Below, piece by piece: positions 34,126 through 43,158 of a stretch of DNA of 64,000 bases. The DNA is from CALINF01 sp039980455 (lineage in GTDB: Bacteria > Pseudomonadota > Gammaproteobacteria > Pseudomonadales > Halieaceae). The position numbers and the translations under genes are program-made. The stretch lies in NCBI GenBank assembly GCA_039980455.1, contig JBDXCG010000003.1:1984001-2048000 (forward strand), read 5' to 3'. A model generated the notes under the pieces. It made no database searches. It was not told the origin of the DNA and worked only from the letters and a program-made list of their open reading frames with translations. Positions within the stretch are counted from its first letter, which is position 1. Each line of letters begins with the position of its first letter.

Positions 34126-36111
34126 GTGAGTATAGTGCGAGGCATGGTGACCTCCTTCGTGCTCGTGTCTGCGTGGAGTCACTCCCTGGTGGCCCAGGAA
34201 GCCCAAGATCCCAATCAAGCGATTGACAGCCAAGCTAAGGAGTCGCTGGCAAAGTCAGTAGAGAGCGATCCCAGCAAAGCACCTGACATTGCTAATGCGG
34301 CCGACCCCAATGAGCCCGCTCCAGCTAAAGCCAAAACAATAGCCAAGAGTGAAGCCACATCGCCCGCAACTGACATAGCACAAACAGCTAAAGCAGATGA
34401 GACCGCAGACGCCGAGAAGCAAGCTGCTACAACTGATGCACAATCAGGGTCGGTCAACGCGGTCAGCGAAAAGCCGTCCAGTGCAACGACACCCGACGCA
34501 GAGGATCCTGCAAACGCGTTGGCTGTTTCAGATAAGGAAAGTTCTGACGCCTCTGATGTAGAGACCGGTAAGTCAGGCGATGCGGCCGCAGCGATGACAA
34601 CTCAAGAGAGAAGTTCCAGACCCCTAGAGGCAGAGAAATCAGACTCCGCACCGGCAATGAAGCCGGCTAGCGAGATGAGCCTGGCGGACGTGATAGCGCT
34701 AGTACAGCAACAGCAGGAGCAGCTTGCTACGCAGCGCAAGCAACTGGATGCCCAATCAAAACAAATCGCGTCGCTGAGCGAAGAACTTGACACCCTGCGC
34801 GCCCCACCCCCAGCCCTCACGGGAGGCAACAAAGACTCTGAAACTCCTGCATTCCAGCCCGATAGCGTCATTGCCCAGGCAGATAGCGATATCGAGAGCG
34901 AGAGCGAAGAAGCTAGTAAAGAAGATACACCTGCCAAGACCACAGATGAGATCAAGCAGCAAACAGGTGATGAAGTACTTGTGGCACAGGCGGATGACCC
35001 TACTCGCGCGCTGCTAGACGATTTTCCTGGCGCCTGGCGCCTGCCGGGCACTCAAGCTGCTTTGTCTATCGGGGGCTATGTTAAGGCATCTGCTGTTATC
35101 AACCAGGACCCGCTCGAGATCAAAGACCGCTTCATTGTTGGGTCGATTCCCGTTGCAGGCGACAATCCAAATAGTGTGAAAGCAGAGTCGAGCCTGAGCG
35201 CTTCTCAATCGAGACTGAATTTTGATCTGCGCGAGCCCACCGATGTTGGAACAATGCGAGCTTTCATAGAGGGTGATTTCGCCGAAGACAACGATACGTT
35301 TAGGTTACGTCACGCGTTCGGTCAGTGGGATAGAATGCTGGCGGGTAAAACCTGGTCTGCTTTTGTCGACACCTTGGCTTCCCCTGAAGAAGTCGATTTT
35401 GAGGGACTAAACGGTCGCATTCGGGTGCGTCAAAGCCAGTTGCGCTTCTCACCGCGCATCGGAGAAGATTTCTCCATGGTGTTATCACTTGAAGACCCCA
35501 ACCCACAGATACAAGATGGCAGTGGCGTAACCCGCATTCCAGACGTCGTTGTGGCAGGTCGCTTCGAGCCTCACGAACGGTTGCATATGAAAGTGGGCAT
35601 GTTGGGGCGTCAAATACGCGGCCAAACAGAAGGTGAGCGCTCTGTGGTAAAAAAGAAAGCTGCCTGGGGCCTCACTCTTAGCGGGCGTTTCACAACCCCT
35701 ATTCTGGATGATCGCGACGGCCTATTGTTTCAGCTAAGCGGAGGCACAGCCATAGGTCGATACGTTAATGACCTGGGAAGTGTAGGCTCCTATGACGGCA
35801 TCTTTGATGAAGACGGCAACCTGGAGTTATTCGACGTACTCTCAGGGTACGTGTCTTATCAGCATTGGTGGGGCGAAGTCACTCGCTCGAACTTTACCGT
35901 TGGAGTGGTAGACGTCGGTAACCCAGGCTTTGTTGAAGGCGACGCTTACAAACGCACGGTACGCGCGTCAGCCAACCTGATTTGGACACCCACTCCACGT
36001 GTGGATGTGGGATGGGAGCTTCTGTGGGGTGAGCGCACCAACCAAGATAATGCGAGTGGTGACGCTCTGCAGACCCAGTTTATGGCGCGCTACCGCTTTT
36101 CTCAGCAGTAA
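34126..36111 (+). CDS. DcaP-like trimeric porin with very long low-complexity N-terminus
   Basis: A 661-residue outer-membrane protein. After the signal peptide (SFVLVSAWSHSLVA) come about 155 residues rich in Ala, Asp, Glu, Lys and Ser. A coiled coil with QQQQEQLATQRKQLDAQSKQ lies at about 185-225, followed by another acidic stretch to about 297. The porin domain begins at residue 298 with DDFPGAWRLPGTQAALSIGG and continues as a DcaP-type barrel to the terminal YRFSQQ. DcaP proteins normally have only a short coiled coil before the barrel. They pass dicarboxylates or other small anions. The start is GTG 34126 with AAAGG upstream; ATG 34144 is possible. Confidence 0.83.
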   Translation: MSIVRGMVTSFVLVSAWSHSLVAQEAQDPNQAIDSQAKESLAKSVESDPSKAPDIANAADPNEPAPAKAKTIAKSEATSPATDIAQTAKADETADAEKQAATTDAQSGSVNAVSEKPSSATTPDAEDPANALAVSDKESSDASDVETGKSGDAAAAMTTQERSSRPLEAEKSDSAPAMKPASEMSLADVIALVQQQQEQLATQRKQLDAQSKQIASLSEELDTLRAPPPALTGGNKDSETPAFQPDSVIAQADSDIESESEEASKEDTPAKTTDEIKQQTGDEVLVAQADDPTRALLDDFPGAWRLPGTQAALSIGGYVKASAVINQDPLEIKDRFIVGSIPVAGDNPNSVKAESSLSASQSRLNFDLREPTDVGTMRAFIEGDFAEDNDTFRLRHAFGQWDRMLAGKTWSAFVDTLASPEEVDFEGLNGRIRVRQSQLRFSPRIGEDFSMVLSLEDPNPQIQDGSGVTRIPDVVVAGRFEPHERLHMKVGMLGRQIRGQTEGERSVVKKKAAWGLTLSGRFTTPILDDRDGLLFQLSGGTAIGRYVNDLGSVGSYDGIFDEDGNLELFDVLSGYVSYQHWWGEVTRSNFTVGVVDVGNPGFVEGDAYKRTVRASANLIWTPTPRVDVGWELLWGERTNQDNASGDALQTQFMARYRFSQQ

Positions 36112-36138
36112 GGCGTATACAAAACTGGCGTGAGTAAT

Positions 36139-36161
36139 CTGGCGACCATGAAGGTCGCCAG
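36139..36161. terminator. Hairpin between convergent genes
   Basis: CTGGCGACC and GGTCGCCAG form a perfect 9-base stem with loop ATGAA. It stands between the convergent DcaP-like and SHOCT genes. There is no T-tract after it, so termination would be factor-assisted or imperfect. Confidence 0.55.
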
Positions 36162-36169
36162 TCGCTCAA

Positions 36170-36514
36170 TCACATGCTATCGATTACGGCTTGTCGCTTC
36201 GCCTTGTACTCTGCAGGGGTGATATACCCACCTGCAGCCAGCTTATCTAGCTCGGCTAGCTTTTGCTCCGTAGACTGACCAGACGCAGCAGGAGCCGCCT
36301 GCTGAACTGGTTGCTGCGCTTGCTGCTGTGCATAGTACGCTTGCTGTTGCTCTGCCTCTGTTCGCTGGCGCATATTATGCACCACCTTCCCAGCCAAAAT
36401 GCCGCCCACAAATGCGCCCGTCTCGCTCGCCTGAATCGCAGGCGATACGCTGATGGCACTCGCCACTAATGCGGCACCCATAGCACGGGTAAACATTGCC
36501 TTGTTAATTTTCAT
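36170..36514 (-). CDS. Small exported protein with C-terminal SHOCT domain
   Basis: About 114 residues starting at ATG 36514, which has the strong ribosome site GGGAGGA. A signal peptide (RAMGAALVASAISVSPAIQA) is followed by a glycine-containing hydrophobic segment and a Gln-rich linker (YYAQQQAQQPVQQAA). The SHOCT-type C-terminus ELDKLAAGGYITPAEYKAKR follows. SHOCT domains are short helical oligomerisation or membrane-associated modules of unknown role. It is directly downstream of another small secreted protein gene and probably co-transcribed with it. Confidence 0.75.
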   Translation of the reverse strand: MKINKAMFTRAMGAALVASAISVSPAIQASETGAFVGGILAGKVVHNMRQRTEAEQQQAYYAQQQAQQPVQQAAPAASGQSTEQKLAELDKLAAGGYITPAEYKAKRQAVIDSM

Positions 36515-36527
36515 CGGTAGTCCTCCC

Positions 36528-36947
36528 TTACATTTCAGTGCAATTGCCGGAAATGGCAAAGTGAATGTCCGCCCCAGCTGACGCCAGCGACAATTTGCCA
36601 TCCGCACGCCCTACTGCCAGGGTCCAGCCACGGCCATTCTCAAACCCTTGCAGAATGATTGCCTGATCAGTGACATGGCTTTCCTTAATCGGTGATATCG
36701 CAATATTCCCCTCATCACTCGTGGCCCTAACCTCTTTCTTGTCAAAATCCACGAACATGAAGTAGGGCACTTCAAAGCTACTAGGCGGGCCTTGCATGCA
36801 GTGATTATCCGCGTCACAGGCCAGCACATGAATGGATGCGCATACAAGGCTGCCTTTCGCGCTCAAGCTATCTGCGGCGATACTGCTTAACGGCAACATG
36901 GCCAGCAACCCCAAGGCTGCCATACCAAACGTTTTTTTGATCTTCAT
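36528..36947 (-). CDS. Hypothetical secreted protein with four cysteines
   Basis: 139 residues from ATG 36947, preceded by the very strong site GAGGAGG. A signal peptide (KKTFGMAALGLLAMLPLSSIA) ends before ADSLSAKG. The mature protein has Cys in SLVCASIHVLACDADNHCMQG and near the C-terminus in SGNCTEM, suited to disulfides in the periplasm. The rest is strand-rich. I do not recognise the family. Only 13 bases separate it from the SHOCT gene, so the two form an operon. Confidence 0.7.
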   Translation of the reverse strand: MKIKKTFGMAALGLLAMLPLSSIAADSLSAKGSLVCASIHVLACDADNHCMQGPPSSFEVPYFMFVDFDKKEVRATSDEGNIAISPIKESHVTDQAIILQGFENGRGWTLAVGRADGKLSLASAGADIHFAISGNCTEM

Positions 36948-37064
36948 AAACAAACCTCCTCAACTCTTATACTGCGCGCGGCCCTCCAGGTCCGCGCGGT
37001 CTAACGAAACCCTCACATCCTGACGAGTTCCGTCGTTTTCTGCATTGACGTATATCAGCTGCGT

Positions 37065-37739
37065 CTATTCGATATCGTCCAACAGCGTCGCGCCATCAGT
37101 GGCTGCAGTGTCAATGGACTGCTGTACATTCTCTAGTTTGATCTGCTGCTTGCTGTTTTTAAGCTGTTCTCCGGTCAATACCGACGTTGCTGCCCCAAGA
37201 AGCTCGCCCGTCATGCTGTCAGTCAGCCGTGTTTCTACCATTGCGGTGACGTTCATATCGGTCTCGCCACTTGCCGACTTAGCGGCCGAAAACAGAAAGT
37301 GAACAGGAATGACATCCAGTGCCGTTAGGCCTTCCTTCTCGGCTTTCACAGCGGTGATAACCGCCTGCATACGCACTACACCTGGCCCCGCTACATCAAC
37401 CAGATTAAGTTTTTCACCCACTCTCTGACGTACCACCTTAGTGGAGAAAGCGAGAATGTTATCCAACGTACTGGAGCTAATCTGTGGCCCTGGAGTAGGC
37501 GCAGGATAAAACATGACGCTATCTACCATAATGCCCTTGTAGTTAGTCCGGTTGAGCTTGGAGCTCCTCCATTGCTGAATCTCACGACCACTGGCCAGCT
37601 TCATCGGCTGCAACTTGGCATAGATATCTGCCGGTAGATAGCCTGAAGTCTCTGGCCGTGTTTCGGCGCTGATCGCGTTCGCTGAAAACATGCAAAACGC
37701 CATCATAAGGGACACTAATGTTAGTGGAATCTCTTTCAT
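37065..37739 (-). CDS. DUF3313 family exported protein
   Basis: A 224-residue protein with a signal peptide (LVSLMMAFCMFSANAISA). The mature part begins TSGYLPADIYAKLQP and has GIMVDSVMFYPAPTPGPQIS and VETRLTDSMTGELLGA, the pattern of DUF3313, a family of envelope proteins (often lipoproteins) of unknown role. This one lacks a lipobox Cys at the cleavage site and so is probably soluble in the periplasm. It lies about 120 bases upstream of the cysteine-rich gene on the same strand. The upstream gap has a TGCCTC/GAGGCA hairpin. Confidence 0.7.
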   Translation of the reverse strand: MKEIPLTLVSLMMAFCMFSANAISAETRPETSGYLPADIYAKLQPMKLASGREIQQWRSSKLNRTNYKGIMVDSVMFYPAPTPGPQISSSTLDNILAFSTKVVRQRVGEKLNLVDVAGPGVVRMQAVITAVKAEKEGLTALDVIPVHFLFSAAKSASGETDMNVTAMVETRLTDSMTGELLGAATSVLTGEQLKNSKQQIKLENVQQSIDTAATDGATLLDDIE

Positions 37740-38147
37740 TTTTATAAACCTCGCAAAACAACCAAATGCCTCCCGACTCGAGAGGCAAACAAATTACATC
37801 CCTGAACAATACAAGGACAATACCGGAATAATACACCCACGTGCTATGGCTTCAACCCACAATTACGGCGTGGACATAGGAGAACATCAGGTTGCGGAGC
37901 AAGTCTGATCACGGTGTAGCACAGCTTAAATCACACAACAATCAAGCGGCTACATAGCCGGACCCGGCCCCAGAATACTTGAGTTCTGACAAACTACCAT
38001 ATGTCTACCTTAAGCCACTATGCGATTATCGCAAGATGTCAGCCCTGAGCTTCTGGGTATGATGTTAAGAACAGCTATAAGGTCTCCCAACGTCGGAAGA
38101 CCAGTACAGTAGCCGCCCAGATGGCAATTGGTGTCGCTGCTATGAGC
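37740..38147. other. Intergenic region between DUF3313 and DUF3604 genes
   Basis: These 408 bases, between two minus-strand genes, should contain the promoter of the DUF3313 gene and the end of the DUF3604 transcript. I see only a weak hairpin TGCCTC/GAGGCA just upstream of the DUF3313 start, and no convincing small gene. Confidence 0.5.
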
Positions 38148-40046
38148 TTACTCGCGGGGAGTAAACCAGATCGGGGACGTATAGGCCCGCTCCTGTGTCT
38201 TGAGCTTTACGGCATCGTCGATCGGCGCGTTGAGGCGCACACGGTCATATGCGGTCCAACGCGGCGTGGGTATTTCGATCACCCTGGCGTAGTAAAAGGC
38301 ATGCTCGGATGCATCGAAATCCGGGTCACGCCACACGCTCGCCAGTTGCGCTTCACCGATGTCATTGCTCCACGTCGGCACTGTGAGATCCACAGTGTCA
38401 CCGACGGCCGGCAATTTTCCGTTGCTATCAATAGACCTATCACCACCCCACGCCACATCGAATACTTTCTCCTGAGTCTTTCCAGTGCTATCTACCCAGC
38501 CTTTCACTATCTGTATCCGATCCAGATTTGCTCCCTCGGGGTCACGCATCGCCCACAGAATAAAACTAGGCGCTGAAGACATTCCGGTGGACGGTAAATC
38601 GCTCCCCATGGGTACACCGCGTGCATAGCCAATACTTGCTAGGTTCCGCCCCCTAAGATCACTGTCTTTGAAACCCCAACCGCCAAAGAAGCGCACACGA
38701 ATACGCGGCCCTGTCGTGGCGTATGCTTCTCGACGTGCCAGCGCATCGTAAACGGCACCCCGATTATTCTCTGTAGCCCATACTGCGGTCGGCCCTGGAG
38801 ACGCGTACTGCCATCCCTTGTAAGAGATTCCCAACTCCTGATTACCTTTTGCCACTTTTAGTGCACGCTCGGGCGAGGGTTCCATCCACGTAAATGCCCC
38901 AAAAAAGTTGTCATCAAAGCTGGTGGATAGCCCAGTGTGGATGTCTGAACCACCGACAAAGCCTAGTTTGAACGGGTTAGTTCCTCGAGACGCATCAAAC
39001 GCTAGCCCATTCTTCAACGCTTCGCGCACGTACTCGGTCTTCATCATCTGCTCGGTTTTAGCTTCTGTCATATCGAGGTTGGCCCAATCCCAGCGCTCGT
39101 AATCCGCGAACTCATCAGTGGGTGACAAACTTGGATGTGTTTCGCTATCACCCTTGGTCTGGCCTATTTCCACCAACCTTTCCCAACGGGCGCGCGTCTC
39201 GAGATACTCCGCCGTGAAAGTATCACCATTCTCAAAATCATTTTGTAACGCAAACATTATCCCGTTCGACAGGTTCGAATTGTGCGGTATCGCTAATACT
39301 GAGCCACCCGTGGCGTCTTCATAACGCTGTAACCACTTCCACAAATCGCGCGGATCGGGGCTCCCTGCAGGCGGCGTCATAGTGAATGGCAAAATCTGCA
39401 ACGTGCGCTCTGGGCCATCTCTGAAAATCACATTGCGGTGTAGGTTGTTACCTTTCACCAGCGAGGTCCATTCATATGCGATCAGCGTAGTAAAGACACC
39501 AGGGCGATTGTACTCCTCGGCCGCTGCTACCAGATCTTCCCAGGTACTCTTATAGCCCGGATTACCCGGTTGATAATTCAGCGCCTGCGACAATTCACCC
39601 TGACTGAACAGTCGAATCAATTCGATGGAGGCTGCCTTAGCCCGCTCGCCCCCGGCATTAAACTCCTCGTGGAAGTGCTTACCTTGCTTGTCAGCCAGAA
39701 TATCCGGCGTACCACGAAGAATATCCGTAAACGCGCCCATACCATCTGTATGCTCAGTGAGTGCGAAAAAATCGAAGGGGCGGCCCAATCGAACGGGCTG
39801 ACCAGTATTGGATGTAACCTGATCCCCCGAAGCGAAGCGATACACATCTCTGGGCATCAACCGCGTGCCACCTCCTCCTGCATCAGCCGATAGCGCGGAG
39901 TGCACATGCGTTTCGCCAAACAACAGCTGTGTAGGAAAATCGCGCTCAGCATAAGGTGAGTACCCTCGCTCTTCAGAGTACGCCGCAGGTGCAGCACTCA
40001 ATGCTATCAGGCTCGAAAAGCTTGCTATCCAAAAATAAAATTTCAT
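38148..40046 (-). CDS. DUF3604 family secreted protein
   Basis: A complete 632-residue member. A signal peptide (IASFSSLIALSAAPAAYS) precedes LFGETHVHSALSADAGGGGT, a His-x-His motif near the N-terminus that resembles the start of PHP-type metallohydrolases. Further conserved blocks are FFALTEHTDGMGAF, IPHNSNLSNG, GFVGGSDIHTGLST and the C-terminal QERAYTSPIWFTP. Several His and Asp residues in these blocks could bind metal. The reaction of the family is unknown. GGGAGACAGA precedes the ATG. It is 34 bases downstream of the SphA-like outer-membrane protein gene, which suggests co-transcription. Paralogues lie at 41259-43073 and 3-797. Confidence 0.87.
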   Translation of the reverse strand: MKFYFWIASFSSLIALSAAPAAYSEERGYSPYAERDFPTQLLFGETHVHSALSADAGGGGTRLMPRDVYRFASGDQVTSNTGQPVRLGRPFDFFALTEHTDGMGAFTDILRGTPDILADKQGKHFHEEFNAGGERAKAASIELIRLFSQGELSQALNYQPGNPGYKSTWEDLVAAAEEYNRPGVFTTLIAYEWTSLVKGNNLHRNVIFRDGPERTLQILPFTMTPPAGSPDPRDLWKWLQRYEDATGGSVLAIPHNSNLSNGIMFALQNDFENGDTFTAEYLETRARWERLVEIGQTKGDSETHPSLSPTDEFADYERWDWANLDMTEAKTEQMMKTEYVREALKNGLAFDASRGTNPFKLGFVGGSDIHTGLSTSFDDNFFGAFTWMEPSPERALKVAKGNQELGISYKGWQYASPGPTAVWATENNRGAVYDALARREAYATTGPRIRVRFFGGWGFKDSDLRGRNLASIGYARGVPMGSDLPSTGMSSAPSFILWAMRDPEGANLDRIQIVKGWVDSTGKTQEKVFDVAWGGDRSIDSNGKLPAVGDTVDLTVPTWSNDIGEAQLASVWRDPDFDASEHAFYYARVIEIPTPRWTAYDRVRLNAPIDDAVKLKTQERAYTSPIWFTPRE

Positions 40047-40080
40047 TCTGTCTCCCTAGACCATTCTCAGGAATATCGAC

Positions 40081-41073
40081 TTAGAATTTGGCAACCACTT
40101 TTAGAAACAGAGTATCCCCTTCGGGTCGCCGCTTCACGTGCGATTCATGCACCCATTTAAATTCTGCGACAAGATCTGCTCCACCAATAGTGCTTGTATA
40201 CGATACAACCGGACCCAAGCCCAGTGCTCGCCCCTTAAAATCGCCGAAGTTTGCTCCGCGCCCACTGTCACCGGTAATTTGCTGATACCAATAAGCCGTC
40301 GCGCCAACTCCCGCCAAACCACCCCATAGTGGAAAGTGCTGCGCAGCTGTTAACTCAAGATGAGCCTGAGTACCGCTCTCGTAATTGGTATCGCTGTTCT
40401 CTTCATTGAACGTGGTTCCAAAAAAGGCAGAGAATTCTCGGCCACTCTCGGGGCTTAAGTAAACCGCGGCAATTGTGGGTTCAACGCTCCAATAGTTCTT
40501 ACCTGTATTTGCTAACCGTCCCTGCTCATACCCCCCAGTGGGCGCATACAGGCCCAGTCGAAAGTTGTAGTTGAGCGCAGGGCTAGCGTTGTAGTTCAGC
40601 ATGACGGGAAACAACAGCGTGTCACCCAATCCCGAATCGGAGTCACCGCGACGAACTGTGCGCTGCAATGGATCCTGTGGAATTAGCACGTCCGCGGCAA
40701 CATCAAGATCTACAAATGGCACTGTTATGGCAGCGGCGTAGCTCCATGACTCAGCTATATCCAGCGGTGGACGCCATAGGGCAGTAAGACCCACTGCAGT
40801 TGAATCTACATTTACATCAAGAGCTGCCAGACCCGCGATAGGGACAGCAACATTAGAGTCAAAGTTACCGGAGTAATTCAGAACATTGAGCCGCAGTATC
40901 GTAGTTTCCCCGGCTGGAACTCCATCGATAAATGATGACATGGAACCGGGAAAGTAGTGCCCTCCACCACCTTCTTCTGTCCACGCAATGGCACTCGACC
41001 ACGACACCAAAATAGTCAAGAGCCTGAAGGCAAACTGCTTCATAGACACAAACCAATACGATTCCATTTTCAT
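40081..41073 (-). CDS. SphA/meta-pathway-type outer-membrane protein
   Basis: A 330-residue protein with a signal peptide (AFRLLTILVSWSSAIA) and the family's N-terminal mark GGGGHYFPGSMSSFIDGVPAG. The rest is alternating strands with NYNFRLGLYAPTGGYE and a C-terminal Phe (FLKVVAKF). The family (called phenol degradation protein meta) is thought to form outer-membrane channels for hydrophobic compounds. The start may be ATG 41073 or ATG 41043. It is directly upstream of a DUF3604 gene on the minus strand and divergent from another one, so these three may handle one class of substrate. Confidence 0.8.
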   Translation of the reverse strand: MKMESYWFVSMKQFAFRLLTILVSWSSAIAWTEEGGGGHYFPGSMSSFIDGVPAGETTILRLNVLNYSGNFDSNVAVPIAGLAALDVNVDSTAVGLTALWRPPLDIAESWSYAAAITVPFVDLDVAADVLIPQDPLQRTVRRGDSDSGLGDTLLFPVMLNYNASPALNYNFRLGLYAPTGGYEQGRLANTGKNYWSVEPTIAAVYLSPESGREFSAFFGTTFNEENSDTNYESGTQAHLELTAAQHFPLWGGLAGVGATAYWYQQITGDSGRGANFGDFKGRALGLGPVVSYTSTIGGADLVAEFKWVHESHVKRRPEGDTLFLKVVAKF

Positions 41074-41258
41074 AGGTTACGTTATAAAGCAATTTATGAG
41101 GGAATAGATAGACGAAATCACCCAGCATCTGACCAATACATGAGCGGCCTGCTGACATCCCGCGCCCAAAGAGGGAAACTTCGTCGTGATTATCGTATTA
41201 TCAAAAGCGAGTTTCGCCTGCGTATATCAACAGCCACAAACATTCGGGATTCTTCGCC

Positions 41259-43073
41259 ATGGTCCACCATTCGAAAACCGCTCTAAGCCTAGCCATAGTA
41301 CTAGTTGCAATATCAGTCAGTGCACTAGGCCAGACACGGGACAATCCACTACGGAATGTCTATTACGGCGAAACGCACATGCACACGGCCTACTCGCTGG
41401 ATGCGTTCATAGGCGGTACAAGGCAGACGCCCGATGACGCTTATCGGGCAGCCAAAGGAGAGTCGGTAATCGTCAATGGGCAACCGCATCAGATAAGACG
41501 GCCATTGGACTTTGCTGCTGTAACCGATCACGCGGAATATATTGGCGAGATGTACTCTACCCTGAATGAGACAGCTCCAGGTTACGACCAACCGCTTTTA
41601 CAACAGCTACGAGGACTTACCGCGATAGAAGAACGTGAGCAGTGGTTCTTCAAGTACGTCATCAGCAACAACCGAGGTGCCACACCCGCTCACCCAGAAT
41701 TCTTTGCTGGAGAGAGCACTATCACCAGCGCGTGGAAATTAGCTATTGATGCGGCGCAGACACACAATGATCCGGGACAATTTACTACGTTCATAGCCTA
41801 CGAATGGAGTGCAGCCCCAAAGGGAGGAAACCTCCACAGAAACGTGATCTTTCGAACCGACCAAGTACCTGAAAAACCTATGAGCTATATCGATATCAAT
41901 CGGGAGGAAGGCCTATGGGATTGGCTTGCAGGTCTTGAGGATGGCGGAATCAAGGGACTAGCGATACCGCACAACTCTAACGCCAGCAAGGGCATGATGT
42001 TTCCTGACAATAATTCCTCTGGAAAGCCCATAGACAAAACCTATGCAGAGCGACGTCAACGCTATGAGCGGCTAATTGAGATGATGCAGGTCAAAGGTAA
42101 CTCTGAGGTGCACCGCAAGTTCTGGGCAGGGGACGAGTTCGCCGACTTTGAGAACGCAGACTCAATACAAAACAGTAGCGGCCGCACTTTTAGCAAAGGA
42201 GACTTTGTTCGCAGCGGTATTACAAAGGGCATGGCAATTGAGCAACAACTGGGTGTCAACCCATTCAAGCTGGGCTTCGTTGGCGGCACAGATAACCACA
42301 ATGGCATGATGAGTGATGTCGACGAGGACAACTTTGTCGGCGCTCACGGCCCTGAAGATGGCTCCGTCAAGGCTCGACGAGAAGGCAGCGTCACCGGATG
42401 GATCAATAGTCGAGAGCTCAGCATTGGCTCTCTTACCGGGGTTTGGGCTCGGAGTAATACTCGCGGAGCAATCTGGGACGCAATGCACGCGAGAGAAACG
42501 TTCGCCACATCTGGACCACGCATCGCTGTGCGATTCTTTGCTGGCTGGGGTCTGGATAAGCAATCACATACACGCTCAGATGTGATCGAGCATGCCTATC
42601 GTGGCGGCGTACCTATGGGTGGAAACCTGCTCCAATCGGGGCCCGCAGAATCACCGCGGTTCCTCGTGATGGCTAGCAAGGATGCACTTGGAGCCAATCT
42701 AGATAGGGTACAAATAGTTAAAGCCTGGGTGGACAATGACGGAAGATTGCAGGACGCCGTTTTCGATGTAGCCTGGTCTGATGACAGGCTTCTAACCGCA
42801 GACTCCAGACTCCCCCCAGTTGGAAACACAGTTGACTTGCAAACCGCCACGTATCTCAACTCGATTGGCAGCGCTCAACTCTCCATGACCTGGACTGATC
42901 CAACATTCAATTCTGAAGAGTCTGCTCTTTACTATGCTCGAGTATTGGAGATTCCAACTCCAAGATGGACAACCTATGACTCAGTACGCGCAGGTTTGCC
43001 CTTACTGACTGACGTTCCAGCAACTATTCAGGAGCGCGCGTGGTCGTCACCAATCTGGTACACGCCCCGATAA
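41259..43073 (+). CDS. DUF3604 family secreted protein
   Basis: A complete 604-residue member with a signal peptide (TALSLAIVLVAISVSALG). The N-terminal metal-like motif is VYYGETHMHTAYSLDAFIGG, followed by FAAVTDHAEY, FIAYEWSAAPKGGNLHRN, IPHNSNASKG, GFVGGTDNHNG and QERAWSSPIWYTP. It is divergent from the SphA-like gene and its DUF3604 partner, across about 185 bases, so both sides could respond to one regulator. The two complete paralogues align over their full length but differ clearly, so they are not a recent duplication. The enzymatic role is unknown; PHP-like metallohydrolase activity is inference. Confidence 0.87.
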   Translation: MVHHSKTALSLAIVLVAISVSALGQTRDNPLRNVYYGETHMHTAYSLDAFIGGTRQTPDDAYRAAKGESVIVNGQPHQIRRPLDFAAVTDHAEYIGEMYSTLNETAPGYDQPLLQQLRGLTAIEEREQWFFKYVISNNRGATPAHPEFFAGESTITSAWKLAIDAAQTHNDPGQFTTFIAYEWSAAPKGGNLHRNVIFRTDQVPEKPMSYIDINREEGLWDWLAGLEDGGIKGLAIPHNSNASKGMMFPDNNSSGKPIDKTYAERRQRYERLIEMMQVKGNSEVHRKFWAGDEFADFENADSIQNSSGRTFSKGDFVRSGITKGMAIEQQLGVNPFKLGFVGGTDNHNGMMSDVDEDNFVGAHGPEDGSVKARREGSVTGWINSRELSIGSLTGVWARSNTRGAIWDAMHARETFATSGPRIAVRFFAGWGLDKQSHTRSDVIEHAYRGGVPMGGNLLQSGPAESPRFLVMASKDALGANLDRVQIVKAWVDNDGRLQDAVFDVAWSDDRLLTADSRLPPVGNTVDLQTATYLNSIGSAQLSMTWTDPTFNSEESALYYARVLEIPTPRWTTYDSVRAGLPLLTDVPATIQERAWSSPIWYTPR

Positions 43074-43158
43074 GCGCACAAATTTTTGTTTATCAAATTC
43101 TTACGCCACATAGCTGCCCACAAAAAAACAGAAGCTCGCAATAGAGAGTCGTGTTGGA

